DNA of 64,000 nt from Kordia algicida OT-1 (GTDB taxonomy: Bacteria > Bacteroidota > Bacteroidia > Flavobacteriales > Flavobacteriaceae), in the NCBI RefSeq assembly GCF_000154725.1, contig NZ_DS544873.1:1322417-1386416 (forward strand), in the 5' to 3' direction. Below are positions 35,916 to 44,882 of the stretch, piece after piece; the stretch's first letter is position 1; every line of letters starts with the position of its first letter. The notes below the pieces were generated by a model that was not told where the DNA came from, did no database searches, and saw nothing but the letters and a program-made list of their open reading frames with translations. The translations under genes and the position numbers were made by a program.

Positions 35916-38441
35916 ATGTCCCGATTATCGAAATTTGTATTTTCTGTGTGCTTTTTAAGTGTTTTTATACTGAATGCCCAAAAGAAAGATTTACTTACTT
36001 ATTATTTACCACAAGATGTTACGTACAATAAAAGCATACCAACTCCCGAAAGTGTAATTGGTCATCCTGTTGGAAAATGGCATGTAACACACGACAAGCT
36101 GGTGATGTATATGAAAGCACTGGCGGAAAGTTCCGATAGAATTATATTGGAAGATCGCGGGAAAACTTTTGAAGATCGTCCATTGTTATTGTTAACTATT
36201 ACTTCGCCTAGAAATCATCAAAATATCGAGAATATTCGTAAAGAGCATGTTGCTTTGACGGAAAGTAGCGGACAAAACGCAGCTGTTTCCAATATGCCAA
36301 TTGTGGTATACCAAGGATTTTCAATTCACGGAAATGAAGCTAGTGGTAGTAATGCTGCTTTGCTTCTCGCCTATTATTTGGCTGCTGCCGAAGGAACTGA
36401 AGTGTATGATTTGTTAAATAATACTGTAATTTTATTAGATCCTTCGTTTAATCCTGATGGTTTGCAACGCTTTGCAGGTTGGGTAAACATGCACAAAAGC
36501 GAACATTTAATTAGCGATCCGCAAGATAGAGAATACGATGAAGCTTGGCCACGCGGACGTACAAATCACTATTGGTTTGACATGAATAGAGATTGGTTGC
36601 CTGTACAATTGCCAGAATCAAGAGCAAGAATTAAAACATTTCATCGTTGGATGCCTAATATTTTGACAGATCATCATGAAATGGGAACAAATTCTTCGTT
36701 TTTCTTTCAACCGGGAATTCCGTCAAGAACACATCCATTAACACCGCAAATGAATCAAGATTTGACGAAAGAAATTGCAACGTATCACGCAAAAGCTTTT
36801 GATAAAATTGGTTCGTTGTATTATACTGAAGAAAGTTTTGACGATTTTTATTATGGAAAAGGTTCTACATTTCCTGACATTAATGGAAGTATTGGAATTT
36901 TGTTTGAACAAGGAAGTGCACGCGGACACCTTCAGGAGAGTGAAAATGGTTTGTTGACATTTCCGTTTGCGATTCGAAATCAATTCACCGCGGCATTGTC
37001 TACATTAGAAGCTGCCAAAAATATGCGCACTTCTATTCTTCGATATCAACAACAATTTTATGTAAATGCAAGAAAAGAAGCATCAGAAATTAAATCGCGC
37101 GCGTATGTGTTTGGTGATGAGAAAGATGCGGCAAAAGCATATCATTTGGCAGAAATGCTGAAACGACATAAAATTACGGTGCATGAGGTAAAAAATGATT
37201 TTACACAGAATGGAAAAACGTATAAGAAAGGTGCAAGTTATGTTGTGCCTAGAAATCAACGACAAAGCCGATTGATTAATGCGATTTTTGAGAAACGTAC
37301 ACAGTTTCAAGATAGTTTATTTTATGATATTTCCGCATGGACATTGCCTTTAGCGTTTAATTTGTCGTACGATAATTTGAGTTCACTTTCAAATGCTGGC
37401 AATGAAATTAACGAGTTAAAAATGCCAACAGGAACACTAAAAGGAAGTGGAAATTATGCGTATGTTTTTGAGTGGAATGAGTATTACTCACCAAAAGCCT
37501 TGGCATTAATTAAAGCGAAAAAACTGCGTGCAAAAGTTGCCATGAAACCGTTTACATTAGAAGGTACACGTTACGATTATGGCACGATTATGATTCCTGT
37601 GCAAAATCAACGATTAAGCGCGCAAGAGATGAAGCAGTTTTTAAGCTATGTAGCCAAAGAAAGTCATTTGGATATTACTGCAGTTTCTTCTGGTTTGACC
37701 GAGGGAATTGACTTGGGAAGTAACAATTTCGAAGCAATCAACGAGCCAAAAATTGCGATGCTTGTTGGTGATGGAATTACGTCGTACGATGCTGGAGAAA
37801 TTTGGCATTTGTTCGATCAACGTTATGAAATTCCGTTAACCAAGCTTGATACACGTCGATTTGGACGAATGAATTTAGAGAAATACACACATCTTATTTT
37901 ACCAAATACATATTCACTTCCGAATGATATTACGCAAAAATTGAAAACTTGGGTAAAAAACGGTGGAACTTTGATTGCCTATCGCAATGCTGTAAATTAT
38001 GTAAGTCGCAACAAGTTTATTTCGTTAGATATTAAAAAGACTGGTATTGACGCAAAGAATGTTTCTTTTGAACAACGCCGCGATCATAATGGCGCACAGG
38101 TTATTGGTGGTGCAATTTTTAATACCAAAATCGATCGTTCACATCCTATAAACTTTGGCTATTTGCATGATGAATTGCCAATGTTTCGAAATACAACTGT
38201 TTTTATCAATCCGAATGAAAAAAGTTATAACAATCCGATTCAGTATACCAACAAGCCGTTGTTGAGTGGTTATGTTTCCGAAGAAAATTTAGAGCATTTG
38301 AAGAATAGTGTTCCTTTTCAAACCTCACGAATGGGAAGCGGACGCGTAATTGTTTTTACCGATAATACTAACTTTAGAGCTTTTTGGTACGGAACAAATA
38401 AGTTGTTGATGAACGCGATTTTCTTTTCAGGGATGATGTGA
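35916..38441 (+). CDS. Secreted M14 zinc carboxypeptidase
   Basis: 841 residues, signal peptide at 1-21 (ending LNAQ). The M14 peptidase domain has HGNE (His138, Glu141), the third metal His in TDHHEMG, and a catalytic Glu in GILFEQGSARG. The C-terminal third includes a glutamine-amidotransferase-like domain (KIAMLVGDGITSYDAGEIWHLF). No T9SS tail, so it probably stays in the periplasm, cleaving peptides or muropeptide stems. Large, single gene; the promoter is uncertain. Confidence 0.9.
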   Translation: MSRLSKFVFSVCFLSVFILNAQKKDLLTYYLPQDVTYNKSIPTPESVIGHPVGKWHVTHDKLVMYMKALAESSDRIILEDRGKTFEDRPLLLLTITSPRNHQNIENIRKEHVALTESSGQNAAVSNMPIVVYQGFSIHGNEASGSNAALLLAYYLAAAEGTEVYDLLNNTVILLDPSFNPDGLQRFAGWVNMHKSEHLISDPQDREYDEAWPRGRTNHYWFDMNRDWLPVQLPESRARIKTFHRWMPNILTDHHEMGTNSSFFFQPGIPSRTHPLTPQMNQDLTKEIATYHAKAFDKIGSLYYTEESFDDFYYGKGSTFPDINGSIGILFEQGSARGHLQESENGLLTFPFAIRNQFTAALSTLEAAKNMRTSILRYQQQFYVNARKEASEIKSRAYVFGDEKDAAKAYHLAEMLKRHKITVHEVKNDFTQNGKTYKKGASYVVPRNQRQSRLINAIFEKRTQFQDSLFYDISAWTLPLAFNLSYDNLSSLSNAGNEINELKMPTGTLKGSGNYAYVFEWNEYYSPKALALIKAKKLRAKVAMKPFTLEGTRYDYGTIMIPVQNQRLSAQEMKQFLSYVAKESHLDITAVSSGLTEGIDLGSNNFEAINEPKIAMLVGDGITSYDAGEIWHLFDQRYEIPLTKLDTRRFGRMNLEKYTHLILPNTYSLPNDITQKLKTWVKNGGTLIAYRNAVNYVSRNKFISLDIKKTGIDAKNVSFEQRRDHNGAQVIGGAIFNTKIDRSHPINFGYLHDELPMFRNTTVFINPNEKSYNNPIQYTNKPLLSGYVSEENLEHLKNSVPFQTSRMGSGRVIVFTDNTNFRAFWYGTNKLLMNAIFFSGMM

Positions 38442-38442
38442 T

Positions 38443-38480
38443 TTGGGTCTTGGGTCTTGGGTTGCTTTGCTTTTGGGTTT
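38443..38480 (+). repeat. TTGGGTC heptad array
   Basis: Tandem GGGTCTT heptads followed by GGTTGCTTTGCTTTTGGGTTT, directly after the M14 stop. The same string opens the direct repeats at 21495 and 22185, and a variant is at 60700. Confidence 0.6.
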
Positions 38481-38504
38481 ATTTTGAAATTTATAAATAT
38501 TCAG

Positions 38505-38560
38505 TGAAGTGATTTAAGCTTCTAATTTTCGCTTAAATTCTAAAAGTTTAAATCACTTCA
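38505..38560. terminator. Inverted repeat between convergent genes, likely bidirectional terminator
   Basis: Arms TGAAGTGATTTAA and TTAAATCACTTCA are perfect complements (13 bp); inside, TTTAAGC can also pair with GCTTAAA. There is no long T-run, so the terminator role is moderate. Confidence 0.5.
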
Positions 38561-38592
38561 ATATCTAAAAATGAAAAACAAGCAAGAGTATT

Positions 38593-38928
38593 TTACGAAA
38601 TCTTCAATCCATTCGGAATTTTTGCAGAAGGTTGCATTAAAATGACATCATCACCATCAACTGCGCCCAGTACAAGACATTCTGAGAAAAAATTAGCAAT
38701 TTGTTTTTTAGGAAAGTTTATAACTGCCATGATTTGCTTTCCTAGTAATTCTTCCTTTGTGTAGCGTTTGGTAATTTGTGCAGATGATTTTCTGATTCCG
38801 ATTGCTGAACCAAAATCAATCGTAAGTTGATACGCTGGTTTTCTGGCTTTTGGGAAATCGTTCACTTCGATAATCGTCCCAATTCGCATATCTACTTTTT
38901 CAAATTCATTCCAAGTTAAATCTCCCAT
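38593..38928 (-). CDS. CsaA-like tRNA-binding (OB-fold) protein
   Basis: 111 residues of a single tRNA-binding domain: EFEKVDMRIGTIIEVNDFPKARKPAYQLTIDFG, then the conserved end IANFFSECLVLGAVDGDDVILMQPSAKIPNG. This matches CsaA, a small OB-fold protein related to the tRNA-binding region of methionyl-tRNA synthetase and linked to protein secretion in Bacillus. Divergent from the following thioredoxin-family gene (44 bp apart). Confidence 0.9.
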   Translation of the reverse strand: MGDLTWNEFEKVDMRIGTIIEVNDFPKARKPAYQLTIDFGSAIGIRKSSAQITKRYTKEELLGKQIMAVINFPKKQIANFFSECLVLGAVDGDDVILMQPSAKIPNGLKIS

Positions 38929-38972
38929 TATATTTTTTTGAGTAAATTTATACTATAAAAACGAAATATCAA

Positions 38973-39530
38973 ATGGCACTTACTCCTTCTAATATGCTTC
39001 CGCTAGGTACGAAAGCTCCCGATTTTATGTTATACGACACCATTTCTGAAGAAAATGTTTTTCTCAATCAAGAAAAAGGAAAAAAAGGAACTGTAATTAT
39101 GTTTATTTGTAATCATTGTCCGTTTGTAAAACATGTGAATCAAGGATTGGTTCAGTTGGCAAATGATTACAAGAGAAAAGGAATTGGTTTTATTGCAATT
39201 TCTAGTAATGATGTAGAAAATTATCCTGATGACGCGCCCGATTTGATGAAAAAAAATGCAAAGAAGGAAAAGTTTCCTTTTGTTTATTTATATGATGAAA
39301 GTCAGAATGTTGCCAGAGCTTACAAAGCAGCTTGTACTCCCGATTTTTATATTTTTGACGATAAACTTTCTTTGGTGTATCGTGGACAATTAGACGATTC
39401 ACGCCCAAACAATGGAGTTCCTATCACAGGAAAAGACATGCGAGAAGCATTGGATGCACTATTGAAGGGTGAGGAAATTACAGCAGATCAGAAACCGAGT
39501 ATTGGTTGTGGAATAAAGTGGATTTCGTAG
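38973..39530 (+). CDS. Thioredoxin-fold protein (PRX-like1), CxxC
   Basis: 185 residues without a signal peptide. The active-site CNHC in FICNHCPFVKH and the cis-Pro region (TPDFYIFDD) define a thioredoxin-type oxidoreductase in the PRX-like1 group; the C-terminus is SIGCGIKW. Cytosolic; substrate unknown. The divergent promoter region with the csaA-like gene holds no clear box. Confidence 0.88.
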   Translation: MALTPSNMLPLGTKAPDFMLYDTISEENVFLNQEKGKKGTVIMFICNHCPFVKHVNQGLVQLANDYKRKGIGFIAISSNDVENYPDDAPDLMKKNAKKEKFPFVYLYDESQNVARAYKAACTPDFYIFDDKLSLVYRGQLDDSRPNNGVPITGKDMREALDALLKGEEITADQKPSIGCGIKWIS

Positions 39531-39818
39531 CTTCGACTTCGCTCAGCTACTTTACTTTTTTAGACTTGCTTAGTTTTTAGGTTCGCTTCGCTCAATTCAA
39601 AGATTGAAAATTTAATGATTCAAGGTTATTTCTGAGATTATTATTTGATTTTTATCTAAAATGCTAAGTCTTTAATTTTAAATACGTTTATAAGATAAAT
39701 TTGAATGTTATTTGAAACTAATTGATACATTTTCAAATTTTCAAATTGCCACATTAATTAGACTCGCTTAGTTTTTAGACTGTTAGATTGAAATACGTAA
39801 ACTGAGCGGAGTCGAAGT
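39531..39818. repeat. Repeat-filled gap: post-stop units and inverted minisatellite piece
   Basis: No gene. Right after the stop is CTTCGACTTCGCTCAGCTAC and then GGTTCGCTTCGCTC, members of the post-stop family. About 39703-39757 is a reverse-strand fragment of the 144-bp repeat unit (ATTGATACATTTTCAAATTT). Near 39790 is CTGAGCGGAGTCGAAG. Confidence 0.6.
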
Positions 39819-40355
39819 TTACTTCCAGCCTTTTCGAATCATTAATTGTTCAATATGTGCATAATGATGTTTGCAGTGCCAAGCGTAAATTCCGATGTTT
39901 TCTTTGAGAGAAACTTTTTCATTTCCTTCCGGATGGATAAAAACTTGTTCCAAATTGGAAATAGATAAACCTTTTAGAAAGTATACCCATTTTGCATGCA
40001 ATGCTTTTATCATAGCTAATGAAAGTGCAATCGGTGCTTTTTTGCTGTCAAATAATTCAGCCCAACGATCTTCATAATAGGCTTTGATTATTGGTGTATT
40101 TTCTGTTAAAGTCCATTTGAATCGTGTGTAACTATTATGATGACTGTCTGCCACATGATGAATTACTTGACGAATTGTCCAGCCATCAGGTCGGTACTGT
40201 GTATCTAATTGTGCTTCTGAGAGCTGTTTTACTAAGTTTTCTAACTTCTGCGGAAACTTCTCTAATACATGAATCCATTCTGAAATATATACTTCGGTAA
40301 TTTGTGCAGGAATTTGCGGTTTCCCGATAGGATATTTTAATTCTTCTAAATTCAT
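39819..40355 (-). CDS. YfiT/DinB-like metal-dependent hydrolase-fold protein
   Basis: 178 residues. Metal-binding histidines appear in IRQVIHHVADSHHN and HCKHHYAHIEQL, and DGWTIRQ marks the DinB four-helix bundle. Members were called metal-dependent hydrolases or bacillithiol transferases (YfiT); in Flavobacteriia the thiol cofactor is uncertain. Cytosolic. Transcribed after the PPIase gene, separated from it by a terminator. Confidence 0.88.
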   Translation of the reverse strand: MNLEELKYPIGKPQIPAQITEVYISEWIHVLEKFPQKLENLVKQLSEAQLDTQYRPDGWTIRQVIHHVADSHHNSYTRFKWTLTENTPIIKAYYEDRWAELFDSKKAPIALSLAMIKALHAKWVYFLKGLSISNLEQVFIHPEGNEKVSLKENIGIYAWHCKHHYAHIEQLMIRKGWK

Positions 40356-40372
40356 AATATTAGGTGCTAAAA

Positions 40373-40399
40373 AAACGCCCTGAGATTTTCAGAGCGTTT
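40373..40399 (-). terminator. Rho-independent terminator
   Basis: Minus-strand RNA: AAACGC-U-CUGA pairs with UCAG-G-GCGUUU (one G-U) around a short loop, followed by seven T. Ends the PPIase gene. Confidence 0.8.
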
Positions 40400-40407
40400 A
40401 TATAATT

Positions 40408-41340
40408 TTATTTTACATCCATCAATTCGACATCGAACATTAAAGTTGCATTTGGTGGAATAACACCGCCAGCGCCTCTTGCTCCGTATGCTAAATGTGG
40501 TGGAACTACAAATCGTGCCTTATCTCCTACTTTCAACAAAGCGATTCCTTCATCCCAACCAGGAATTACTCTACCTTCTCCTAATGGAAAATCGATTGGC
40601 GTATTGGTTCTGTATGAAGAATCGAAAACGCCACCGTCAGGAAACATTCCTTTGTAGTGTACAAAAACAGTTTTCCCTGCTTCTGCTTTTGTTCCGTTGC
40701 CTTCTTGGATAATTTTATAACGTAATCCACTTTCAGTTTTATCAAAACCAGTTGCGATTTCATCCAATTCTTTTTCAGCTTTTTCTTTCGCTGCTTTTTC
40801 TCTTTCAGCTTTTGCTCCGTTGAACAATCTGAATGCTTCTACCGCGTTGAATGCTTCTGCATCTGCTCCTTGTCTGATAATTTCTACTTTTTCAATCGTA
40901 TCGCCTTGTGCGATTGTATCTACCACTTCTTGTCCGCTAGCCACATGACCAAAAACAGTATGTTTTCCATCTAACCAAGGCGTTGGAACATGTGTAATAA
41001 AAAATTGACTTCCATTCGTTCCAGGTCCGGCATTTGCCATAGAAAGAACTCCAGGTTCGCTGTGTGTTAACTCTGGATGAATTTCATCATCAAAATTATA
41101 TCCTGGACTACCTGTTCCAGTTCCTAAGGGACAACCTCCTTGAATCATAAAATCTGGAATAACTCTATGAAATTTAAGTCCATCGTAATATGGTGTTCCT
41201 TGAGGTTTTGCTTTATTTTCCAATTGACCTTCTGAAAGGGCAACAAAGTTACCTACAGTTCCAGGGGTTTTCTTATAAGTTAGGCTTACTAGGATTTCTC
41301 CTTTGCTGGTATGAAATTTTGCGTATAATCCGTCTTCCAT
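40408..41340 (-). CDS. Cyclophilin-FKBP fused peptidyl-prolyl isomerase
   Basis: 310 residues, with two PPIase domains. Residues about 1-165 are cyclophilin (FHRVIPDFMIQGGCP, NGSQFFIT, WLDGKHTVFG); a Lys/Glu-rich linker (about 180-200) joins to an FKBP domain at about 205-310 (GKTVFVHYKGMFPDGGVFDSSY, IPGWDEGIALLKVG, LAYGARGAGGVIPPNATLMFDVELMDV). The active-site residues are kept in both. No signal peptide, so cytosolic. Dual-family immunophilins of this order are known from Flavobacterium relatives. Terminator at 40373. Confidence 0.93.
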   Translation of the reverse strand: MEDGLYAKFHTSKGEILVSLTYKKTPGTVGNFVALSEGQLENKAKPQGTPYYDGLKFHRVIPDFMIQGGCPLGTGTGSPGYNFDDEIHPELTHSEPGVLSMANAGPGTNGSQFFITHVPTPWLDGKHTVFGHVASGQEVVDTIAQGDTIEKVEIIRQGADAEAFNAVEAFRLFNGAKAEREKAAKEKAEKELDEIATGFDKTESGLRYKIIQEGNGTKAEAGKTVFVHYKGMFPDGGVFDSSYRTNTPIDFPLGEGRVIPGWDEGIALLKVGDKARFVVPPHLAYGARGAGGVIPPNATLMFDVELMDVK

Positions 41341-41797
41341 TTGTATAATTTTAATTTACGTTGCGAAGATACGCATCAAAATACAATTAAGAAATACACA
41401 GCGAAAAATATTCTACTCTCAAATAGTAATGGAAAGCCGTATTTCTTTTACTGAAAAACCGTAGCGAGATTTAAAATTTTGATTTTAACTTGATTTTTGA
41501 AATCAAGTTAAAAAACTGTCTTGTTACAATTATTGATTATCAATTGATTAGCTTGATTTTACGTTCAAAGAAAGTTTTAAAAATGAGGGATTGACTTTTA
41601 TATTCTAGAAGAAACCAAAAAACTACAAATACTAAAAAAAGTATTAAGTGTATACATGGCGAAAGTATGGTTTTAAATAGGAATATTATTACGGTAAAAA
41701 CCTAAAATTAATCTAGAAAGAACTTTTTTTTAACATTCGGAAAAAATGATTTAACCATAATAACAAAAACTAGTAACTTAATTAAAATTTAAACAAA
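41341..41797. other. Intergenic region with a hairpin
   Basis: No gene. The only clear structure is the hairpin at 41483-41513. The rest is AT-rich; no TAnnTTTG box was found in front of the lipoprotein at 41798. Confidence 0.5.
41483..41513. repeat. Long perfect hairpin
   Basis: TTTTAACTTGATTT, loop TTG, AAATCAAGTTAAAA: 14 bp perfect. No T tail on either strand. It could be a cruciform, a processing site or a protein target. Confidence 0.7.
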
Positions 41798-41968
41798 ATG
41801 AGAAAAGTATTCGGATTATTCGCATTATTATTAGTAGTAAATTTAGGATTTATAGCATGTGAGCCAAATAGCACATCAGATGCTGGAGATGATAATGTAT
41901 TTGAAAATGTGACAGGGACAGGAAATGAAGAAGGAGAGGTTGATAATGGAGAAGAAGAAGGAGAATAA
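41798..41968 (+). CDS. 56-residue acidic lipoprotein
   Basis: A short lipoprotein: signal ending Phe-Ile-Ala-Cys (Cys21), then a 35-residue mature peptide, very acidic (about a dozen Asp/Glu), with a Glu-rich tail. An acidic stretch after the lipid Cys is the kind of signal that sends Bacteroidota lipoproteins to the cell surface. A strong terminator follows (41994), so it is monocistronic, 116 bp before the histidine kinase gene. No family. Confidence 0.75.
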   Translation: MRKVFGLFALLLVVNLGFIACEPNSTSDAGDDNVFENVTGTGNEEGEVDNGEEEGE

Positions 41969-41993
41969 ATTTACTTTAGATAGCATATTTTAT

Positions 41994-42027
41994 AAGTATA
42001 CTCTGTTGACAGAGTATACTTTTTTTA
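41994..42027 (+). terminator. Rho-independent terminator
   Basis: Perfect 12-bp stem AAGTATACTCTG / CAGAGTATACTT with a 4-base loop, then TTTTTTT. Confidence 0.93.
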
Positions 42028-42084
42028 TTTAAAATCAACCTAGTTTTGTAAATTGCAAGAATAAGGAAATTTTAGCTTCATATA

Positions 42085-44082
42085 ATGAGAAAGTATTTAT
42101 GTATTATAATATTTTTAACTATAGCTTTAAACAAAACTATAGGACAAAATGGTATAAATGATAGTATTGACATTTTGTTTGACAAAGTCGATGATAAACT
42201 CACTCCTATTCATACAAAAAAACAATTACTCTTAAAGGTTTCTAATTTTATTGACCTGATTGAAGAAGATTCGATTAGAAACAAATACCTCTTAAAAATT
42301 TCCCTAGAATACAGACAAATTAATGATTCTATAAATTTTAGGTTCTTTAATGAGGAAGCTCTAAACTTATCTAGGAAACTAAATGATTCTTCTAATATAG
42401 CTAAATCCTATAACAGATTAGCATACATGTACATGACTAATAATATATATGATAGTGCATATCATTATTATTATGATGCTCAAAAAATTTATGAAGAAAT
42501 TGATAATTTCTACTATTCAGGAAGAATGTTGTATAACATGGGAATTATTCAAAGAAACATAAAAGATTATGTTGGTAGTGATGTTACAACAATTAAAGCA
42601 ATTGAAATATTTAAACCTCTAAAGAAATATGATAAACTATACTTATGTTATAATAATTTGGGGATCATTTTTAATAATCTTGAAGAATATGATCAGGCAA
42701 TAAACTACCACAATATTGCTTTGGAATATTTAAGAAAGGATAAAGGGAAAAATATTCTTGAAGCTACTACATTAAATAATATAGGAGTCGTTTTTGAGAA
42801 TCAAAAAAAATATAAAAGAGCAATAGAAAAATATATTAATGCTTTAGGTTTTGATAGTCTGTATCATAAAAACCCAAGATTGTATGCAACATTGACCGAT
42901 AATCTTGCCTATTCAAAATTTAAACTAAATGATTTTTCAGAGTTACCTAATCTTTTTCTCAAATCGTTAAGAATTAGAGACAGCCTAAATATATCTCCAG
43001 GTATTGTTATCAATAAACTTCATCTTTCAGAGTTTTATTTACATAAAAACGACACTGTACAGAGTTCTAAATATGCTAATGAAGCAAAAGAATTAGCAAA
43101 AAAAATTAAATCATACGATCATCTCTTAGATATTTATAAACTGCTATCAAAAATCGAACCTGAAAAAGATACTTTTTATTTAGAAAGACATATTTCTTTA
43201 TATGATAGTTTAGTTAAACAAGAACGATCAATAAGAAATAAGTTTACAAGAATCCGTTATGAAACCGACGCTGTTAAAACTCAAAATGAAAAACTAAGCC
43301 TTCAAAACACATGGATTGTAGCTATTTCAACAGCGCTCATCTTTTTCGGATTCCTTATTTATGTGATTACTCAACAGCGTACGCGTAATAAAGAGCTAGA
43401 AATGGAACAGCAACAACAGATTGCTAATGAAGAAATTTATAACTTGATGATCGATCAACAAGACAAGATTGAAGAAGGTAGAAAACGTGAAAAAGAACGG
43501 ATTTCTCTCGAACTGCACGATGGAGTTTTGGGAAGATTGTTTGGAACACGACTCAGCTTAGGTAGTTTGAACGCAAAAGATGATGCTAATTCTAAAAAAG
43601 TAAGAGAACAATACATTAATGAGTTGCAGAGTATTGAGGAAGAAGTAAGAAATATTTCTCACGAATTAGGTCTTGATAATTTCGATAAAACAACGAGTTA
43701 CAGTACAATGATTGCAAATCTTTTGGAAGAACAATCAAAAATAACTAATTTTAAATATCAGATTGATGATGACGATCAAATTATTTGGACAGACATTCCT
43801 GGGCATATAAAAATTAATATTTACCGTATTATTCAAGAGTCTATCCAAAATATAAATAAGTATGCGCAAGCAGAAAATGTAGTTCTTGATTTTAAAAAGA
43901 ATGACAATCATATTATACTTACCATTAAAGATGATGGCGTTGGTTTTGACCAAGAGAAAAGAAGTAGTGGTATTGGACTTAAAAATATGAAATCGAGAGT
44001 TACACTGCTTCACGGGCAATTTACAATCAATTCAATCCCTGGTAAAGGAACTTCAATTAGTGTTGACGTTCCAATGACGTAA
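42085..44082 (+). CDS. TPR-containing sensor histidine kinase (NarL-type)
   Basis: 665 residues. Signal peptide (about 1-20), then an extracytoplasmic TPR array (about 60-330; for example AYMYMTNNIYDSAYHYYYDAQK, YDQAINYHNIALEY), one transmembrane helix at about 406-428, then a HisKA_3 dimerisation helix with phosphoacceptor His478 in ERISLELHDGVL, and a HATPase domain (INKYAQAENVVLDF, KDDGVGFDQ, GIGLKNMKSRV). This class of TPR kinases in Flavobacteriia senses unknown signals. The response regulator gene follows after 19 bp. Confidence 0.93.
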   Translation: MRKYLCIIIFLTIALNKTIGQNGINDSIDILFDKVDDKLTPIHTKKQLLLKVSNFIDLIEEDSIRNKYLLKISLEYRQINDSINFRFFNEEALNLSRKLNDSSNIAKSYNRLAYMYMTNNIYDSAYHYYYDAQKIYEEIDNFYYSGRMLYNMGIIQRNIKDYVGSDVTTIKAIEIFKPLKKYDKLYLCYNNLGIIFNNLEEYDQAINYHNIALEYLRKDKGKNILEATTLNNIGVVFENQKKYKRAIEKYINALGFDSLYHKNPRLYATLTDNLAYSKFKLNDFSELPNLFLKSLRIRDSLNISPGIVINKLHLSEFYLHKNDTVQSSKYANEAKELAKKIKSYDHLLDIYKLLSKIEPEKDTFYLERHISLYDSLVKQERSIRNKFTRIRYETDAVKTQNEKLSLQNTWIVAISTALIFFGFLIYVITQQRTRNKELEMEQQQQIANEEIYNLMIDQQDKIEEGRKREKERISLELHDGVLGRLFGTRLSLGSLNAKDDANSKKVREQYINELQSIEEEVRNISHELGLDNFDKTTSYSTMIANLLEEQSKITNFKYQIDDDDQIIWTDIPGHIKINIYRIIQESIQNINKYAQAENVVLDFKKNDNHIILTIKDDGVGFDQEKRSSGIGLKNMKSRVTLLHGQFTINSIPGKGTSISVDVPMT

Positions 44083-44101
44083 AAGAACTTAACCTTATCA
44101 T

Positions 44102-44773
44102 ATGAATAAAGATATTAAAGTATTAATTGTAGACGATCATCCAATGATTATCGAAGGCTATAAGAATGCCTTATTGGGTATTAATTCTGATGAAATGACA
44201 TTGCGAATTGATACTTCCGATAGTTGCGACGGTGCTTATACAAAAATTAAAAACGCATCTACAGGAACTCCGTATGATGTTGTTTTTTTAGATATAAAAC
44301 TTCCACCATCAAGCGATGGAAAGATTATTTCAGGAGAAGATTTAGGAATTAAAGTAAAAGAATTACTTCCTGATACTAAAGTTGTCATTCTTACAATGTT
44401 TAATAACAACTTCAGAATTCACAATATTCTAAAAAACATCAATCCCGATGGATTTCTAGTGAAAAGTGACGTCACTTCCGATGAATTAATGCGTGCTTTT
44501 CAAGTTGTCTTAACAGATCCGCCATATTATAGTCACACAGTAACAAAGTTGTTGCGTACGCGAATTATTAACGAAGTAGTTTTAGACGATATTGACAGAA
44601 ATATTCTTTTCCATCTTTCTAAAGGAATTAAAACCAAAAATTTAACCGAATACATTCCATTGTCGTTGGCAGCCATAGAAAAGCGTAAAAGACACTTAAA
44701 AGAAGTATTTGATGTTGAAAAGAAAGGTGACGAATCGCTACTTGAACAAGCAAGAAACACCGGATTTTTATAG
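44102..44773 (+). CDS. LuxR/NarL-type response regulator
   Basis: 223 residues. Receiver domain with VLIVDDHPMII, phospho-Asp in VVFLDIKLPP and a Lys in FLVKSD; the C-terminal DNA-binding part (about 165-215) has a helix-turn-helix with SLAAIEKRKRHLKEVFDV. Length and pairing with the TPR kinase fit a two-component system. Targets are unknown; the tiny lipoprotein at 41798 is a candidate. A long hairpin follows. Confidence 0.92.
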   Translation: MNKDIKVLIVDDHPMIIEGYKNALLGINSDEMTLRIDTSDSCDGAYTKIKNASTGTPYDVVFLDIKLPPSSDGKIISGEDLGIKVKELLPDTKVVILTMFNNNFRIHNILKNINPDGFLVKSDVTSDELMRAFQVVLTDPPYYSHTVTKLLRTRIINEVVLDDIDRNILFHLSKGIKTKNLTEYIPLSLAAIEKRKRHLKEVFDVEKKGDESLLEQARNTGFL

Positions 44774-44780
44774 CATATAA

Positions 44781-44861
44781 TAAAAGCTGCCTGAAAATTT
44801 TGAATTTCGTCAAACCGAATCAAGTTCAGACTAACGTTTCTTAATTTTCAGACAGCTTTTA
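44781..44861. terminator. Long-loop terminator between convergent genes
   Basis: TAAAAGCTG-C-CTGAAAATT and AATTTTCAG-A-CAGCTTTTA pair over 18 of 19 positions around a 43-base loop. Probably works in both directions for the response regulator and recQ. The loop is unusually long for a terminator. Confidence 0.7.
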
Positions 44862-44882
44862 TTAACTATATAATGTTGTAAC

